Source of the DNA: UMGS172 sp045637775
GTDB taxonomy: Bacteria > Bacillota > Clostridia > Oscillospirales > Acutalibacteraceae
Length of the DNA stretch: 53,463 nucleotides
Direction: 5' to 3'
Assembly (NCBI GenBank): GCA_045637775.1
Contig: JAZUAC010000030.1
Location: forward strand, 1-53,463
Shown: positions 22,136-29,935 of the stretch, in pieces
Layout of the letters: the number at the start of each line of letters is the position of its first letter
Position numbering within the stretch: position 1 is the stretch's first letter
Notes under the pieces: generated by a model
What the model was told of the DNA's origin: nothing
What the model saw: the letters and a program-made list of their open reading frames with translations, nothing else
The model's database searches: none
Translations under genes and position numbers: made by a program

Positions 22136-23918
22136 TTAATAATAGGTCAGCAAGCTTGCACCGTCCTGCTTCTGATAGACGTGAACATAGTCAATCTGGA
22201 AATTGTTGGATGCAGTCCATTCAGGTGCATCGTCAGCCATATTCTGACCTGCGCCGGTAGCGAAGCAGGTTGCCTGGCTCAAAATGAGGTAGATGGGCTG
22301 AGTGAAGGTATCCTTATAGTGAGGCTGTTCGTTGTGGTCAAGTTCAAAGTAAACGTTACCGTCGCAAGCAAACTTACTGGTGTTTTCATCCCAAATGTAG
22401 GTAAAGGTGTGAAGACCGTCATTGAATCTGCCCTCGGGGCAAGAATACTTCTTGTAAGCTGAATACTTACCATCCAAAGACCAGTGAGTTTCAAGACCAT
22501 TAGGTGCCCAAATCTCATCATAAATCGCTCTGCCGTCACCCTTCAACCATCCGTGGAGGTTGGAAGCCTCTGAGCCGGAGTTGCCGAACATTTCAACAAC
22601 GTTAACCTCGGAAAAAAATGCCGAGGGGCTGACATCATCCATAGTATTCAAGGAGTTTGCCCAAAGCGAGATCCAGAATGCGCTGCCATGAGGCAGGATT
22701 GCACTCATTTCAAGAATGCCATAACGGAAGGTCATTCTACCGCTTGTAACCAGCTTAAATCCATAGTAATACTGGTCATCATAAGCGGCATAGAAGTTGA
22801 GCATACCATCTTTAACATGGAGATGCTCTGCCTTCTGTGAACGAACCGAGGTTCTGCCGTTATGACCCTCAGCACTGTCTGTACCCCAGTTCCATTTTGT
22901 AAGGTCAACGCCGGTTTCGTGGTCGCCCACTGCGTCATCAAAATCGTCAGCCCAAACGGTGGTGTAATAGGTCGATTTATCATAGCCTGCCAAAGCCTGA
23001 CTGTAGCTTGCGTTGGCAACACTGCTACTATCGGTCACAGGGCCTGCGCAGAGCATTTTTGCAAATTCAGAAACAGCCATAGCAATTGCAGAGGTGCTTC
23101 CGCCGTTAAGGTAAACCTTTTTGCCCGAAACGGTTACAGAATACTCATCCTTATTAGCAAATGCGGTAACACCTTCGCGGTTGGCATTACCAACAACAAT
23201 TTCATACTCAACAGCCGCATTGTGGTCTTCAACAATTTCAAGGCAATAACCTGTCTTTTCCATAAGCAACTTGTTGGCTTCCTCAATCTGATTCTGCACA
23301 ACATAACCAAAGTTAAAACGAGGTCTAACAAATGCAAACTTTCCAAGCTTAGCATTGTTAACAGTGGCCTCGGAGAATGTACCCTCAGTAACGTTGAGGT
23401 ATTTAATTCCGCCTTTCACACCCTCTGCTTTAGCAAAGTTCTCGATAAAATGCATACAAGCAGCCTGCAAGCCGTCAAGGTTCATAGCGTCAATAACAAT
23501 CTTCTTGCCAATAGTGCAGATGATAAAGTCGTTCACACGACCGCCTGCAGTTTCAATAAGATATTCTCTTGCCTGAGCCGACTCGGGACGGTTGGTTCTT
23601 CCAACAAGAATTTCATATTTGTCGGTGCCGTCTTCGGTGTCAGATACATTCTTCAAACTGACGCCAAGTTTCTCCTTTATTTGTTTAAACAGTAAAGACG
23701 CCATTATATTAACGTCGTCATTACCGTCGGGTCGGATAATGCGATAAACTGCTTCGTTGTTTTCGTCAAGAAATTTAACGTCAGCCGTTGAGGAAGCGCC
23801 GTCGCTGACCACGCTTGAAGCAGTATTGTCGGCAGGCTTGTTTTCATCACCGCTACAACCAACAAAAAGTCCAAGACACAGTACAACAACAAAAAGTAGT
23901 GCTAATATTTTTTTTCAT
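22136..23918 (-). pseudogene. GH16-family lipoprotein, frameshifted in a poly-A tract after the start codon
   Basis: From an ATG at 23918 (GGAGG at 23926-23930) the message begins ATG followed by eight A. Reading seven A gives MKKILALLFVVVLCLGLFVGC, a clear lipoprotein signal, which then joins without a break to the long frame ending at 22136 (593 residues in total). With eight A the signal is out of frame. The mature protein has two related units with YEILVGRTNR and YEIVVGNANR motifs, then a GH16 beta-jelly-roll (about residues 320-590). The GH16 signature ExDxxE reads EVNVVE, with Asn in place of the middle Asp. The expected role is cell-surface beta-glucan cleavage or binding. The frameshift may be an assembly error, slippage-controlled expression or true loss. 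Confidence 0.82.
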
Positions 23919-23947
23919 TTCAGAACCTCCAATTTAAATAAATACAA

Positions 23948-23976
23948 ATGCTACCATGATTTCGTTTGAAAGTCAA
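23948..23976 (-). promoter_or_regulatory. Sigma-A promoter for the GH16 gene
   Basis: TTGACT (23976-23971), 17-base spacer, TAGCAT (23953-23948), followed closely by the GGAGG ribosome site. Confidence 0.6.
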
Positions 23977-24005
23977 CAAAAATGCCAATCAAATCAAGCA
24001 AAAAT

Positions 24006-25040
24006 TCAATTATAGTAATCGTCCAGAGTTTTAAAATCATACCCTTGCGCGATGGCCTCGTCGATTATATCACGAAGGGTATCAACGTTGGACTGCGAAC
24101 TTGCGTGCAGCAGTATTACCGCACCCGGGTGGAATCGACCCGTTACGGTGTCAAAGGTCTCTTTTAGCGAAGGTTGATTGGCCGTGTCATAATCCCCGTG
24201 AGCTACCGACCAGAAAATCGACTTATACCCAACCGAGGTCACCAGTTCCAACGCATTTTCGGAATAAGCACCCGTTGGGAAACGGAAATAATCGGTCTTA
24301 TAGTTGAAGTGCTTTTGCAGGTATTCATCTACCTTATAAAGTTCCTCGGCCATTTTGGTTCTTGAAATATCAGGAAACACGGGATGGGTTGCCGAGTGGT
24401 TGCCCACAATGTGACCTTCTTTTATCATGCGGTCGACCTTTTCGGGGTTGCTTTTAATATAACTCAATGTCACAAAAAACGCCGCCTTGACATTCTTTTC
24501 CTTCAAGGTATCAAGTATATCGTCGGTCAGGTTCATATACTCATAACCGCAGTCAAAGGTCAGGTACATCCTCTTATCGGTCGAAACTGTATCAAGCGCT
24601 AACGCCTCTATATTCTCGAAAGCATCGAATTTTTTCTGATTGTTGACCGATATCGAATGAGGCTTGCCGTCTTTAGCAGCACCGAAGCTAAAGCCGTATT
24701 TTTTGTTATCAAGACCCCTTGCGTTTTCGGCGTCGGTGACGGTATATTCCCCTACCGTCACATCATAATTTTGCAAAACATAGCTTGAAGTAACCTTTGA
24801 TGATTGCTCTTCTGAGGGTGACTGATCGATCCACGAAGGCTCATCAACCGAAGATGCGGCCTCACTGCTCACAGTTTCACTCGGGGTGTCTATTTCGGAT
24901 GGCACCGTAACTTCAGATGAGGTTATTTCCGATGAATTTTGTACCTGCGATTTGTTGTTTTCCGTATTGGAACTATCTCCGCAAGAGCACAGCATAAAAG
25001 CCATAGCCAACACGCAAACAAAAGCAATAATCTTTGTCAT
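24006..25040 (-). CDS. pdaA: PdaA-like polysaccharide deacetylase lipoprotein
   Basis: 344 residues from the ATG at 25040 (AAAGGGG upstream); an upstream in-frame start lacks a ribosome site. The signal peptide ends in a lipobox-like CSC, followed by a Ser/Glu-rich stalk. The NodB domain holds YLTFDCGYE (metal motif 1), HSATHP (motif 2, His pair), FRFPTGAYSE and FWSVAHGDYD, then LLHASS. The TFDxGYE form and the WSVA segment match PdaA, the N-acetylmuramic-acid deacetylase that prepares muramic-delta-lactam in spore cortex. That supports a spore-former, though a general peptidoglycan deacetylase cannot be excluded. Confidence 0.85.
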   Translation of the reverse strand: MTKIIAFVCVLAMAFMLCSCGDSSNTENNKSQVQNSSEITSSEVTVPSEIDTPSETVSSEAASSVDEPSWIDQSPSEEQSSKVTSSYVLQNYDVTVGEYTVTDAENARGLDNKKYGFSFGAAKDGKPHSISVNNQKKFDAFENIEALALDTVSTDKRMYLTFDCGYEYMNLTDDILDTLKEKNVKAAFFVTLSYIKSNPEKVDRMIKEGHIVGNHSATHPVFPDISRTKMAEELYKVDEYLQKHFNYKTDYFRFPTGAYSENALELVTSVGYKSIFWSVAHGDYDTANQPSLKETFDTVTGRFHPGAVILLHASSQSNVDTLRDIIDEAIAQGYDFKTLDDYYN

Positions 25041-25111
25041 ATTCAAACATCCCCTTTCGCACTTCAATTTTAACATAAATTTACATTTTAAACAAGTTTC
25101 AGTTTTGTAAC

Positions 25112-25146
25112 AAAAAAGCCGTTCCGAAAATCGGAACGGCTTTTGT
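25112..25146. terminator. Terminator after the membrane protein gene
   Basis: AAAAGCCGTTCCGA and TCGGAACGGCTTTT form a 14-bp stem with A/T runs on both sides. Confidence 0.88.
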
Positions 25147-25156
25147 ATTATTGCTT

Positions 25157-25648
25157 TTATGTTATAACAAAACCTGTTAAGAACTTCTGAAAACGATATT
25201 TTTTATAGCTTAAGACCCCTTTATCATAGGGTCTATACATTTCGTATTCGACTCGTGTACACCTTAACTTAATTTCCTCGCCCGAGTCAGTTTTGAACAC
25301 AAAAGTAGGCGTTTCAGTGACATCATATCTTCTGCCTCTTCTATAGTAATGCTCGGTTTCTACATATTTTGTTAATAATGTCGCGTTTACTGTAATATCC
25401 TTTGCAGAATAGTATGCGGTTTCGATATACAAAAAACATGATACAGGGAACCAAATAAATGGCCAAAACACTATGTATTCACCAAATATCATGTGGTATG
25501 CAAAAAATGCCGCAATCCAAAATAAGGTCACCACGTAAAACATCCAACGACAGCTTTTTATGCAAGTGCCATTTTGAGTAATATATTTAAACTTGATAAG
25601 AAAACTCTTGAATCGGTCACAACACCATTTTAGACAAGCTTCAAACAT
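25157..25648 (-). CDS. Hypothetical two-helix membrane protein
   Basis: 163 residues from the ATG at 25648, which has GGAG at 8 bases; the longer frame would overlap the upstream gene. Two hydrophobic stretches at about residues 35-55 and 59-78 (MFYVVTLFWIAAFFAYHMIF and VFWPFIWFPVSCFLY, in order) suggest a hairpin in the membrane. A soluble tail of about 85 residues follows, with basic and acidic patches and YYRRGRRYDV. The N-terminus has several Cys. I recognise no family. It follows the thioesterase gene by 29 bases and ends before a strong terminator, so it may be the last gene of that unit. Confidence 0.6.
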   Translation of the reverse strand: MFEACLKWCCDRFKSFLIKFKYITQNGTCIKSCRWMFYVVTLFWIAAFFAYHMIFGEYIVFWPFIWFPVSCFLYIETAYYSAKDITVNATLLTKYVETEHYYRRGRRYDVTETPTFVFKTDSGEEIKLRCTRVEYEMYRPYDKGVLSYKKYRFQKFLTGFVIT

Positions 25649-25677
25649 TATTATTTCTCCAAATTGGTGACAAATGA

Positions 25678-26067
25678 TCACTGCTTTTTAGCGTTGGTTT
25701 TAGCGGTAAACTTTTCGGCATTGACTACAAATCGGTCATGAGTACCCTTTCCGATAAGTCCCGCCTCATCAGAAGCGGTCACTTCAAAGCTTACCTTTCG
25801 TCCGTCAACTGCGGTGACAACACTCTCAACGGTAACCATCATACCGACAGGTGTTGCGGCGACGTGCTCAATATTGACCATTGTGCCAACCGAGGTCATG
25901 CCCTCATCCAGACATTCATCTATTGCAATAAATGATGCCTTTTCCATGAGTGCAATCATCATAGGTGTTGCAAAAACCTTAAGACCACCCGAACCTACTG
26001 CTTCAGCAGTATTGTTCTCGGTAACATAATCCTGAACTATTCCCTTTAATCCAACTGTTATTTCCAT
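25678..26067 (-). CDS. FlK-like hot-dog thioesterase
   Basis: 129 residues with the hot-dog fold signature of the fluoroacetyl-CoA thioesterase family: MEKASFIAIDECLDEGM in the long helix, then VGTMVNIEHVAATPVGM, and VDGRKVSFEVTASDEAG. The positions corresponding to the FlK Thr/Glu/His set appear as Ser/Glu/His (SFIAIDE, NIEHVAA). Members hydrolyse small acyl-CoA thioesters in the cytoplasm. With three acyl-CoA ligases in the window a housekeeping role in clearing stray acyl-CoA is possible, but the gene is 12 kb away and the true substrate is unknown. Confidence 0.85.
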   Translation of the reverse strand: MEITVGLKGIVQDYVTENNTAEAVGSGGLKVFATPMMIALMEKASFIAIDECLDEGMTSVGTMVNIEHVAATPVGMMVTVESVVTAVDGRKVSFEVTASDEAGLIGKGTHDRFVVNAEKFTAKTNAKKQ

Positions 26068-26147
26068 TTAACATTCTCCGTTCATTGACCTATATCAAAA
26101 GTCACATTGATTATTTATGATTTATTTTAACACATCTTACTTTAAAA

Positions 26148-27056
26148 TCAAGTGCTTATCTCAACTTTTGTACCGGTTTTAAATTTCTTAACGACAATAG
26201 CAACAAGCAAAGCCAAAATATTGAAACAAACCACCGTTGCACCAACCGGTAGCATAACGGTCCCCGTTGTAAAGCTGTCGTTTTTTTGAATAACAAATGT
26301 CACCGCAAAAAGGAATCCCAACACAAAACACACAACCGATGTTACCGCAGAGCTAATAACAACCGCCTTAAAGGTTTTAAAAAGGCGCATTGATGTTATT
26401 GCAGGGATAACAATGATTGCCGAAATCATAATTGAGCCCAAAAGCTTCATTCCAACAACGATAGTAATGGCGGTCAAAGCAGACAACAACATATTGCATC
26501 GCTTGGCCCCAACACCCGAGGTTTTGGCAAAATCCTCGTCAAACGTGGTGGCAAAAATGCGGTTGTAGAACCAGAGGTAAAGCAATATTACCACCGAGCA
26601 TAGTGCAACACACAACACGGTATCGGTAGCCTTCATAGTAAGTACCGATGCTCCGAAAAGACCCGTACAGACCTCGGCGGCACCCGACTCGGCAAGGCCG
26701 AAAATGATGTAACCCACAGCAACAGTTCCAACCGAGACAAGTGCCGTTGCCGAATCGCCTTTCAGCTTTCCGCTGTCGCTCAACCACATAAGGAAAAATG
26801 CGGCAACAGTGACCACAGGAATGGTTATATATATCACATTTTCATCCGATATTTCAAAAAGTGCCGCAACTGCCAATGCCAAAAAACCAACATGCGACAA
26901 ACCGTCACCTATCATGGAATATCTTTTAAGCACAAGGTTGACGCCCAACGCTGACGAACAAAGACTGGTCATTACGCCGACAACCAAGGCATACACAAGT
27001 ACCGAGGCATCAAAATACCGCCCCGAAAAAACGCTGAAATCAAAAGAAATACTCAT
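26148..27056 (-). CDS. znuB: Zinc/metal ABC transporter permease
   Basis: 302 residues, with about eight hydrophobic helices, of the ZnuB/MntB ABC-3 family. Landmarks are LCSSALGVNLVLKRYSMIGDGLSHVGF near residue 30 (quoted in part as LVLKRYSMIGDGLSHV) and MKLLGSIMISAIIVIPAI near residue 205. Its start codon overlaps the stop of the ATPase gene (27053-27056), so the two are translationally coupled. It forms the membrane channel of the high-affinity zinc importer encoded by this cluster. Confidence 0.9.
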   Translation of the reverse strand: MSISFDFSVFSGRYFDASVLVYALVVGVMTSLCSSALGVNLVLKRYSMIGDGLSHVGFLALAVAALFEISDENVIYITIPVVTVAAFFLMWLSDSGKLKGDSATALVSVGTVAVGYIIFGLAESGAAEVCTGLFGASVLTMKATDTVLCVALCSVVILLYLWFYNRIFATTFDEDFAKTSGVGAKRCNMLLSALTAITIVVGMKLLGSIMISAIIVIPAITSMRLFKTFKAVVISSAVTSVVCFVLGFLFAVTFVIQKNDSFTTGTVMLPVGATVVCFNILALLVAIVVKKFKTGTKVEIST

Positions 27057-27754
27057 TTTGCACCGCCTTTAAAAAAAGTAGCACCAAATTCGGACAGAAG
27101 ATACTCCGCAGACGTTCCGAAAAAGTGTCCTTCTTTGGAAAGATGCAATATCTTGTCGGCGTTATCACTTGCAGTTTTTATATCATGGGTTATCATAATA
27201 ACCGTCATACCCTGCTTGTTCAATTCAGAAATCAAGGCATACATTTCGGCAGTTGCATTGACATCAAGTCCGTTAACAGGCTCGTCCAACAAAAGCATAT
27301 CATCGGTTGCACACAAAGCACGTGCCAACAACACCCTTTGTTGCTGTCCACCCGAAAGTTCACGAAACGAACGGTCACACAAATCACCGACATTCAAGCG
27401 GCTCATGTTTTCATATGCCCTTTGCCTCATCCATTTTGAATAAAACGGCAAAATTGTCTTACCTGCAAAGGCCGACATAACAACCTCTTTAACCGATGCC
27501 GGGAAATCGTTTTGTGCCGTTGTGTGTTGAGGCAAATAGCCAATAATGCCCCTTTTAGCACCGTCTGAAAACAGTATCTCTCCGCTTTGCGGCTTGATAA
27601 GACCCAAAATACTTTTCATCAAGGTTGTTTTACCACTGCCGTTCTCACCGACGACAGCGATATACTCACCCTTGTTCACATCAAATGAAAGTCCTTTCAC
27701 TACCGCCTTGCCTTCATAAGCAAGGTACAAGTTTTTAACTGTTAATTGGCTCAT
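27053..27754 (-). CDS. znuC: Zinc/metal ABC transporter ATP-binding protein
   Basis: 233 residues. Walker A GENGSGKTTLM near residue 36, Q-loop YLPQHTT, signature LSGGQQQRVLLARAL near residue 135, Walker B MLLLDEPVNGLD and a switch His in MITHD. It overlaps its neighbours by four bases on each side (27053-27056 and 27751-27754). It supplies ATP hydrolysis for zinc import together with the permease and the His-rich binding protein. Confidence 0.92.
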   Translation of the reverse strand: MSQLTVKNLYLAYEGKAVVKGLSFDVNKGEYIAVVGENGSGKTTLMKSILGLIKPQSGEILFSDGAKRGIIGYLPQHTTAQNDFPASVKEVVMSAFAGKTILPFYSKWMRQRAYENMSRLNVGDLCDRSFRELSGGQQQRVLLARALCATDDMLLLDEPVNGLDVNATAEMYALISELNKQGMTVIMITHDIKTASDNADKILHLSKEGHFFGTSAEYLLSEFGATFFKGGAK

Positions 27755-28722
27755 TTCAAAGCCTCCGCAATTTTGTTTATGTTTTCACGCATTACCGAAA
27801 GATAGGTAACACCATTTTTCAGCTCTTGCTTTGAGAAGGTGTGGCAGGAATGCAAAAGCTCTGCCTTACCATCCACCCTCCCCGCAACACTTTCGGCAAA
27901 TACCGAGTTAGAATTTTCCATATAGAAAATAACCTTTGTATCCGACTCCATAGCACTTTTCGTTAGTGAAGTCATCTGCGCAACGCTTGGGTCAACACCA
28001 GACGAGCATCCTGAAAAGCAAGCATCAAAAGTGAGTCCGTAATCATCACAAAGATATCTGAACGGAAAGCGGTCACCGAAAATAAGTTTATTTTTAGAAC
28101 CGCTTTCCACTGCCGTTGTAAGTTCATTGTCAAGTTGCACAAGCTCTGTTAAATACCTTTGGCTATTGCCGTTGTAAAAATCAGCATTATGGGGATCAAG
28201 CTTGCACAACTCATCGGTTATAGCTTTAACCACCGTCATAACCCTTTTCGGAGATGTCCAAACATGCTCATCATAAGCAGTATGACCCTCGTGCTCATGG
28301 TGGTCGTCATGCTCATGGTCGTGAATATGCTCCATACTGTCGGACGAGATTTCCTCAAGGGTTTCAACCATATCGGTCAAAGCTAACCATGTAGCATCAC
28401 CTTTAACGGTGTTGCGAAGCTCGGTAATCCAATCAAGGTCAGACTCTCCGCCGACATATATCACAAAATCAGCCGTTGCTACCGTTTTCAATTCGGCAAC
28501 CGTCAGATTTTCAAGCTGAAAATCATGGCTTTCGGTACCCAAAGGCACAAGCATTTTAACATCTACCTTATCGCCCGCAATACTCCTCACAAAGTCATAC
28601 TGCGGGAAAACGGTGCATACCACCGATAGTCTGTTGTCGGTTGGTTTAGTTTCACTGCTACAACCCACGAACAGCGAAACAAGCAGCACCAATAACAAAA
28701 ATATACTTAAATTTTTTCTCAT
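27751..28722 (-). CDS. znuA: Zinc-binding lipoprotein of the ABC transporter
   Basis: 323 residues from the ATG at 28722 (AGAGGA upstream). The lipoprotein signal ends in LFVGC. The fold is cluster 9 solute-binding protein: VVCTVFPQYDFVRSIAG, then VPLGTESHDFQ (first metal His). A His/Asp/Glu loop, HIHDHEHDDHHEHEGH, lies near residues 125-140, and DEHVWTSPKR carries the second His. The His-rich loop is the mark of zinc-specific ZnuA/AdcA proteins. It is the first transporter gene and lies 13 bases behind the Fur-family regulator. Confidence 0.93.
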   Translation of the reverse strand: MRKNLSIFLLLVLLVSLFVGCSSETKPTDNRLSVVCTVFPQYDFVRSIAGDKVDVKMLVPLGTESHDFQLENLTVAELKTVATADFVIYVGGESDLDWITELRNTVKGDATWLALTDMVETLEEISSDSMEHIHDHEHDDHHEHEGHTAYDEHVWTSPKRVMTVVKAITDELCKLDPHNADFYNGNSQRYLTELVQLDNELTTAVESGSKNKLIFGDRFPFRYLCDDYGLTFDACFSGCSSGVDPSVAQMTSLTKSAMESDTKVIFYMENSNSVFAESVAGRVDGKAELLHSCHTFSKQELKNGVTYLSVMRENINKIAEALK

Positions 28723-28735
28723 ACAGTTCCTCTGA

Positions 28736-29140
28736 CTATTGCTTTTCGACACACGATGTGCACTCACCGTAAAGCACCGATTTACCGAAGCCCAAAATAA
28801 AATTATGCTCGGCTTTTATGTGCTGGCTCACCTCGTTCAAATGTGGGCACTCCATGTGTATAAGCCGACCGCATTTGACACATTTCAAATGGTAATGCTT
28901 ATCGCAATCCTCATGCATATCGGCATACTGATACACAAACTTTCGGCTATCGGGCGTTTCAAAACGGCGGATAACACCCGACTCGAACAGTTTTGAAATC
29001 TGACGGTATATGGTGCTTTGGCCCGAGCCGTTTTCACAAACAGCGTGGGTCACCTCGGCAACAGAGAAATGACGGTCACAATTTTCGCGAAAAAAGTCAA
29101 GAACTGCCTTTTTTTGTCCCGTTGTATATTCTTTCTTCAT
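28736..29140 (-). CDS. zur: Fur-family repressor, probably Zur
   Basis: 134 residues from the ATG at 29140 with GGAG at 6 bases; earlier in-frame ATGs have no such site. The N-terminal winged helix holds the recognition segment SGQSTIYRQISKLFESG. The dimer domain has HYHLKCVKCGRLIHMECPH and ends in CTSCVEK; CVKC plus CTSC form the structural zinc site. It leads the operon that encodes the zinc importer, and two Fur-type palindromes flank its promoter, so it most likely represses its own operon when zinc is ample. Confidence 0.9.
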   Translation of the reverse strand: MKKEYTTGQKKAVLDFFRENCDRHFSVAEVTHAVCENGSGQSTIYRQISKLFESGVIRRFETPDSRKFVYQYADMHEDCDKHYHLKCVKCGRLIHMECPHLNEVSQHIKAEHNFILGFGKSVLYGECTSCVEKQ

Positions 29141-29160
29141 AATACACTCCATTAGCAAAA

Positions 29161-29235
29161 TTGAGAACAATTCTCATTTTATGAATTATATCATATTTTG
29201 TGCGTTTGTCAATAAAAATTGAGAACAATTCTCAA
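29161..29235 (-). promoter_or_regulatory. Zur promoter with two operator palindromes
   Basis: Promoter TTGACA (29212-29207), 16-base spacer, TATAAT (29190-29185). Operator 1, TTGAGAACAATTCTCAT, covers 29161-29177 just downstream of the -10. Operator 2, TTGAGAACAATTCTCAA, a 7-3-7 palindrome, covers 29219-29235 just upstream of the -35. Bound repressor would bracket RNA polymerase. Confidence 0.85.
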
Positions 29236-29242
29236 ATTTCAG

Positions 29243-29286
29243 ATAAAAAGAAAACTGTCAAGAAAACTTTACGTTTTCCTGACAGT
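29243..29286 (-). terminator. Terminator of the small XRE gene
   Basis: ACTGTCAGGAAAAC and GTTTTCTTGACAGT form a 14-bp stem with one mismatch, followed by TTTCTTTTTAT on the minus strand. It ends 21 bases after the stop codon and separates the XRE gene from the zinc operon. Confidence 0.85.
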
Positions 29287-29306
29287 CGTCTTTTGGAATT
29301 CATCAA

Positions 29307-29588
29307 TCACATGGTCTTGAGCCAAACGCTCTTGTCCTTATAATACCAAGAATCGGTCTCGGGATCAAAAGCGCCGGTCAACTCAAGCATGGTGCACATT
29401 GCGATGTAGGTATCCCAACCCATGGGTGCGGCATGACGCTCGATATCAGAAATCTTCTGACGGCTCTTACCTACCATGTTGCCGAGGTCATCCTGCGAGA
29501 GACGAACCTTCTTTCTTATCAAAGGAAGCTTCTCTACCAAATTGGATATTAATTTTTGTCTTTCACCGCTAATTACGAATTCAGGCAT
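29307..29588 (-). CDS. Small XRE-family transcriptional regulator
   Basis: 93 residues from the ATG at 29588 (GGTGAT upstream). A helix-turn-helix lies at about residues 20-65: IRKKVRLSQDDLGNMVGKSRQKISDIERH. That segment contains the usual LSQ..LG..VG.SRQ.IS.IE pattern. No sensor domain is present; the remaining tail (FDPETDSWYYKDKSVWL) is short. A palindrome at its -35 suggests autoregulation. Targets cannot be named. Confidence 0.82.
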   Translation of the reverse strand: MPEFVISGERQKLISNLVEKLPLIRKKVRLSQDDLGNMVGKSRQKISDIERHAAPMGWDTYIAMCTMLELTGAFDPETDSWYYKDKSVWLKTM

Positions 29589-29621
29589 AATATCACCACT
29601 CACTAAAAATATTACAAGTAT

Positions 29622-29650
29622 ATTATAGTACCATAATTTGATAAAATCAA
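29622..29650 (-). promoter_or_regulatory. Promoter and putative operator of the XRE gene
   Basis: TTGATT (29650-29645), 17-base spacer, TATAAT (29627-29622). The -35 lies within the palindrome TTGATAAAATCAA (29638-29650; 5-3-5), placed well for repression by an XRE dimer. Confidence 0.6.
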
Positions 29651-29892
29651 TTGTTTTTGAGTGGTGTACGAAAATTTTGTCGAAACAACCAATATTGTTG
29701 ATAACTTTTTAACCATTTAGCACAGTAATCCGGAATTGTCTGTCGCTTAATATTTCACATATATTAACAAGCAAATCCTGCGAATGTTGCAAATCGTAAT
29801 ATGTGACTCACAAACGGCTATTTTATGCGGTTTTCGGGTTATCGCGTAAGGTGTTTTGGTGTTAAATATTACACGTTTTTGTGTTATTTGGC
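29651..29892. other. AT-rich intergenic stretch with no recognised gene
   Basis: With the flanking promoter and terminator this makes a gene-free gap of about 350 bases between the XRE gene and clpX. I see no coding frame with a ribosome site, no tRNA and no strong hairpin inside it. Confidence 0.5.
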
Positions 29893-29927
29893 AAAAACAA
29901 AACAGCGGTAAAAAAACCGCTGTTTTT
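29893..29927 (-). terminator. clpX terminator
   Basis: AAAACAGCGGT and ACCGCTGTTTT form an 11-bp stem, followed on the minus strand by GTTTTTG. Confidence 0.88.
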
Positions 29928-29935
29928 GGTATTAT

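Noticed and set aside
23704..23892. Short minus-strand frame upstream of the GH16 gene as an independent gene
   Set aside because: It is an alternative reading of the signal-peptide region of the frameshifted GH16 lipoprotein, not a separate protein.
25678..26067. FlK-like thioesterase as part of the branched-chain acid system
   Set aside because: It lies 12 kb away, has no T-box and no shared motif; only a general acyl-CoA link could be argued.
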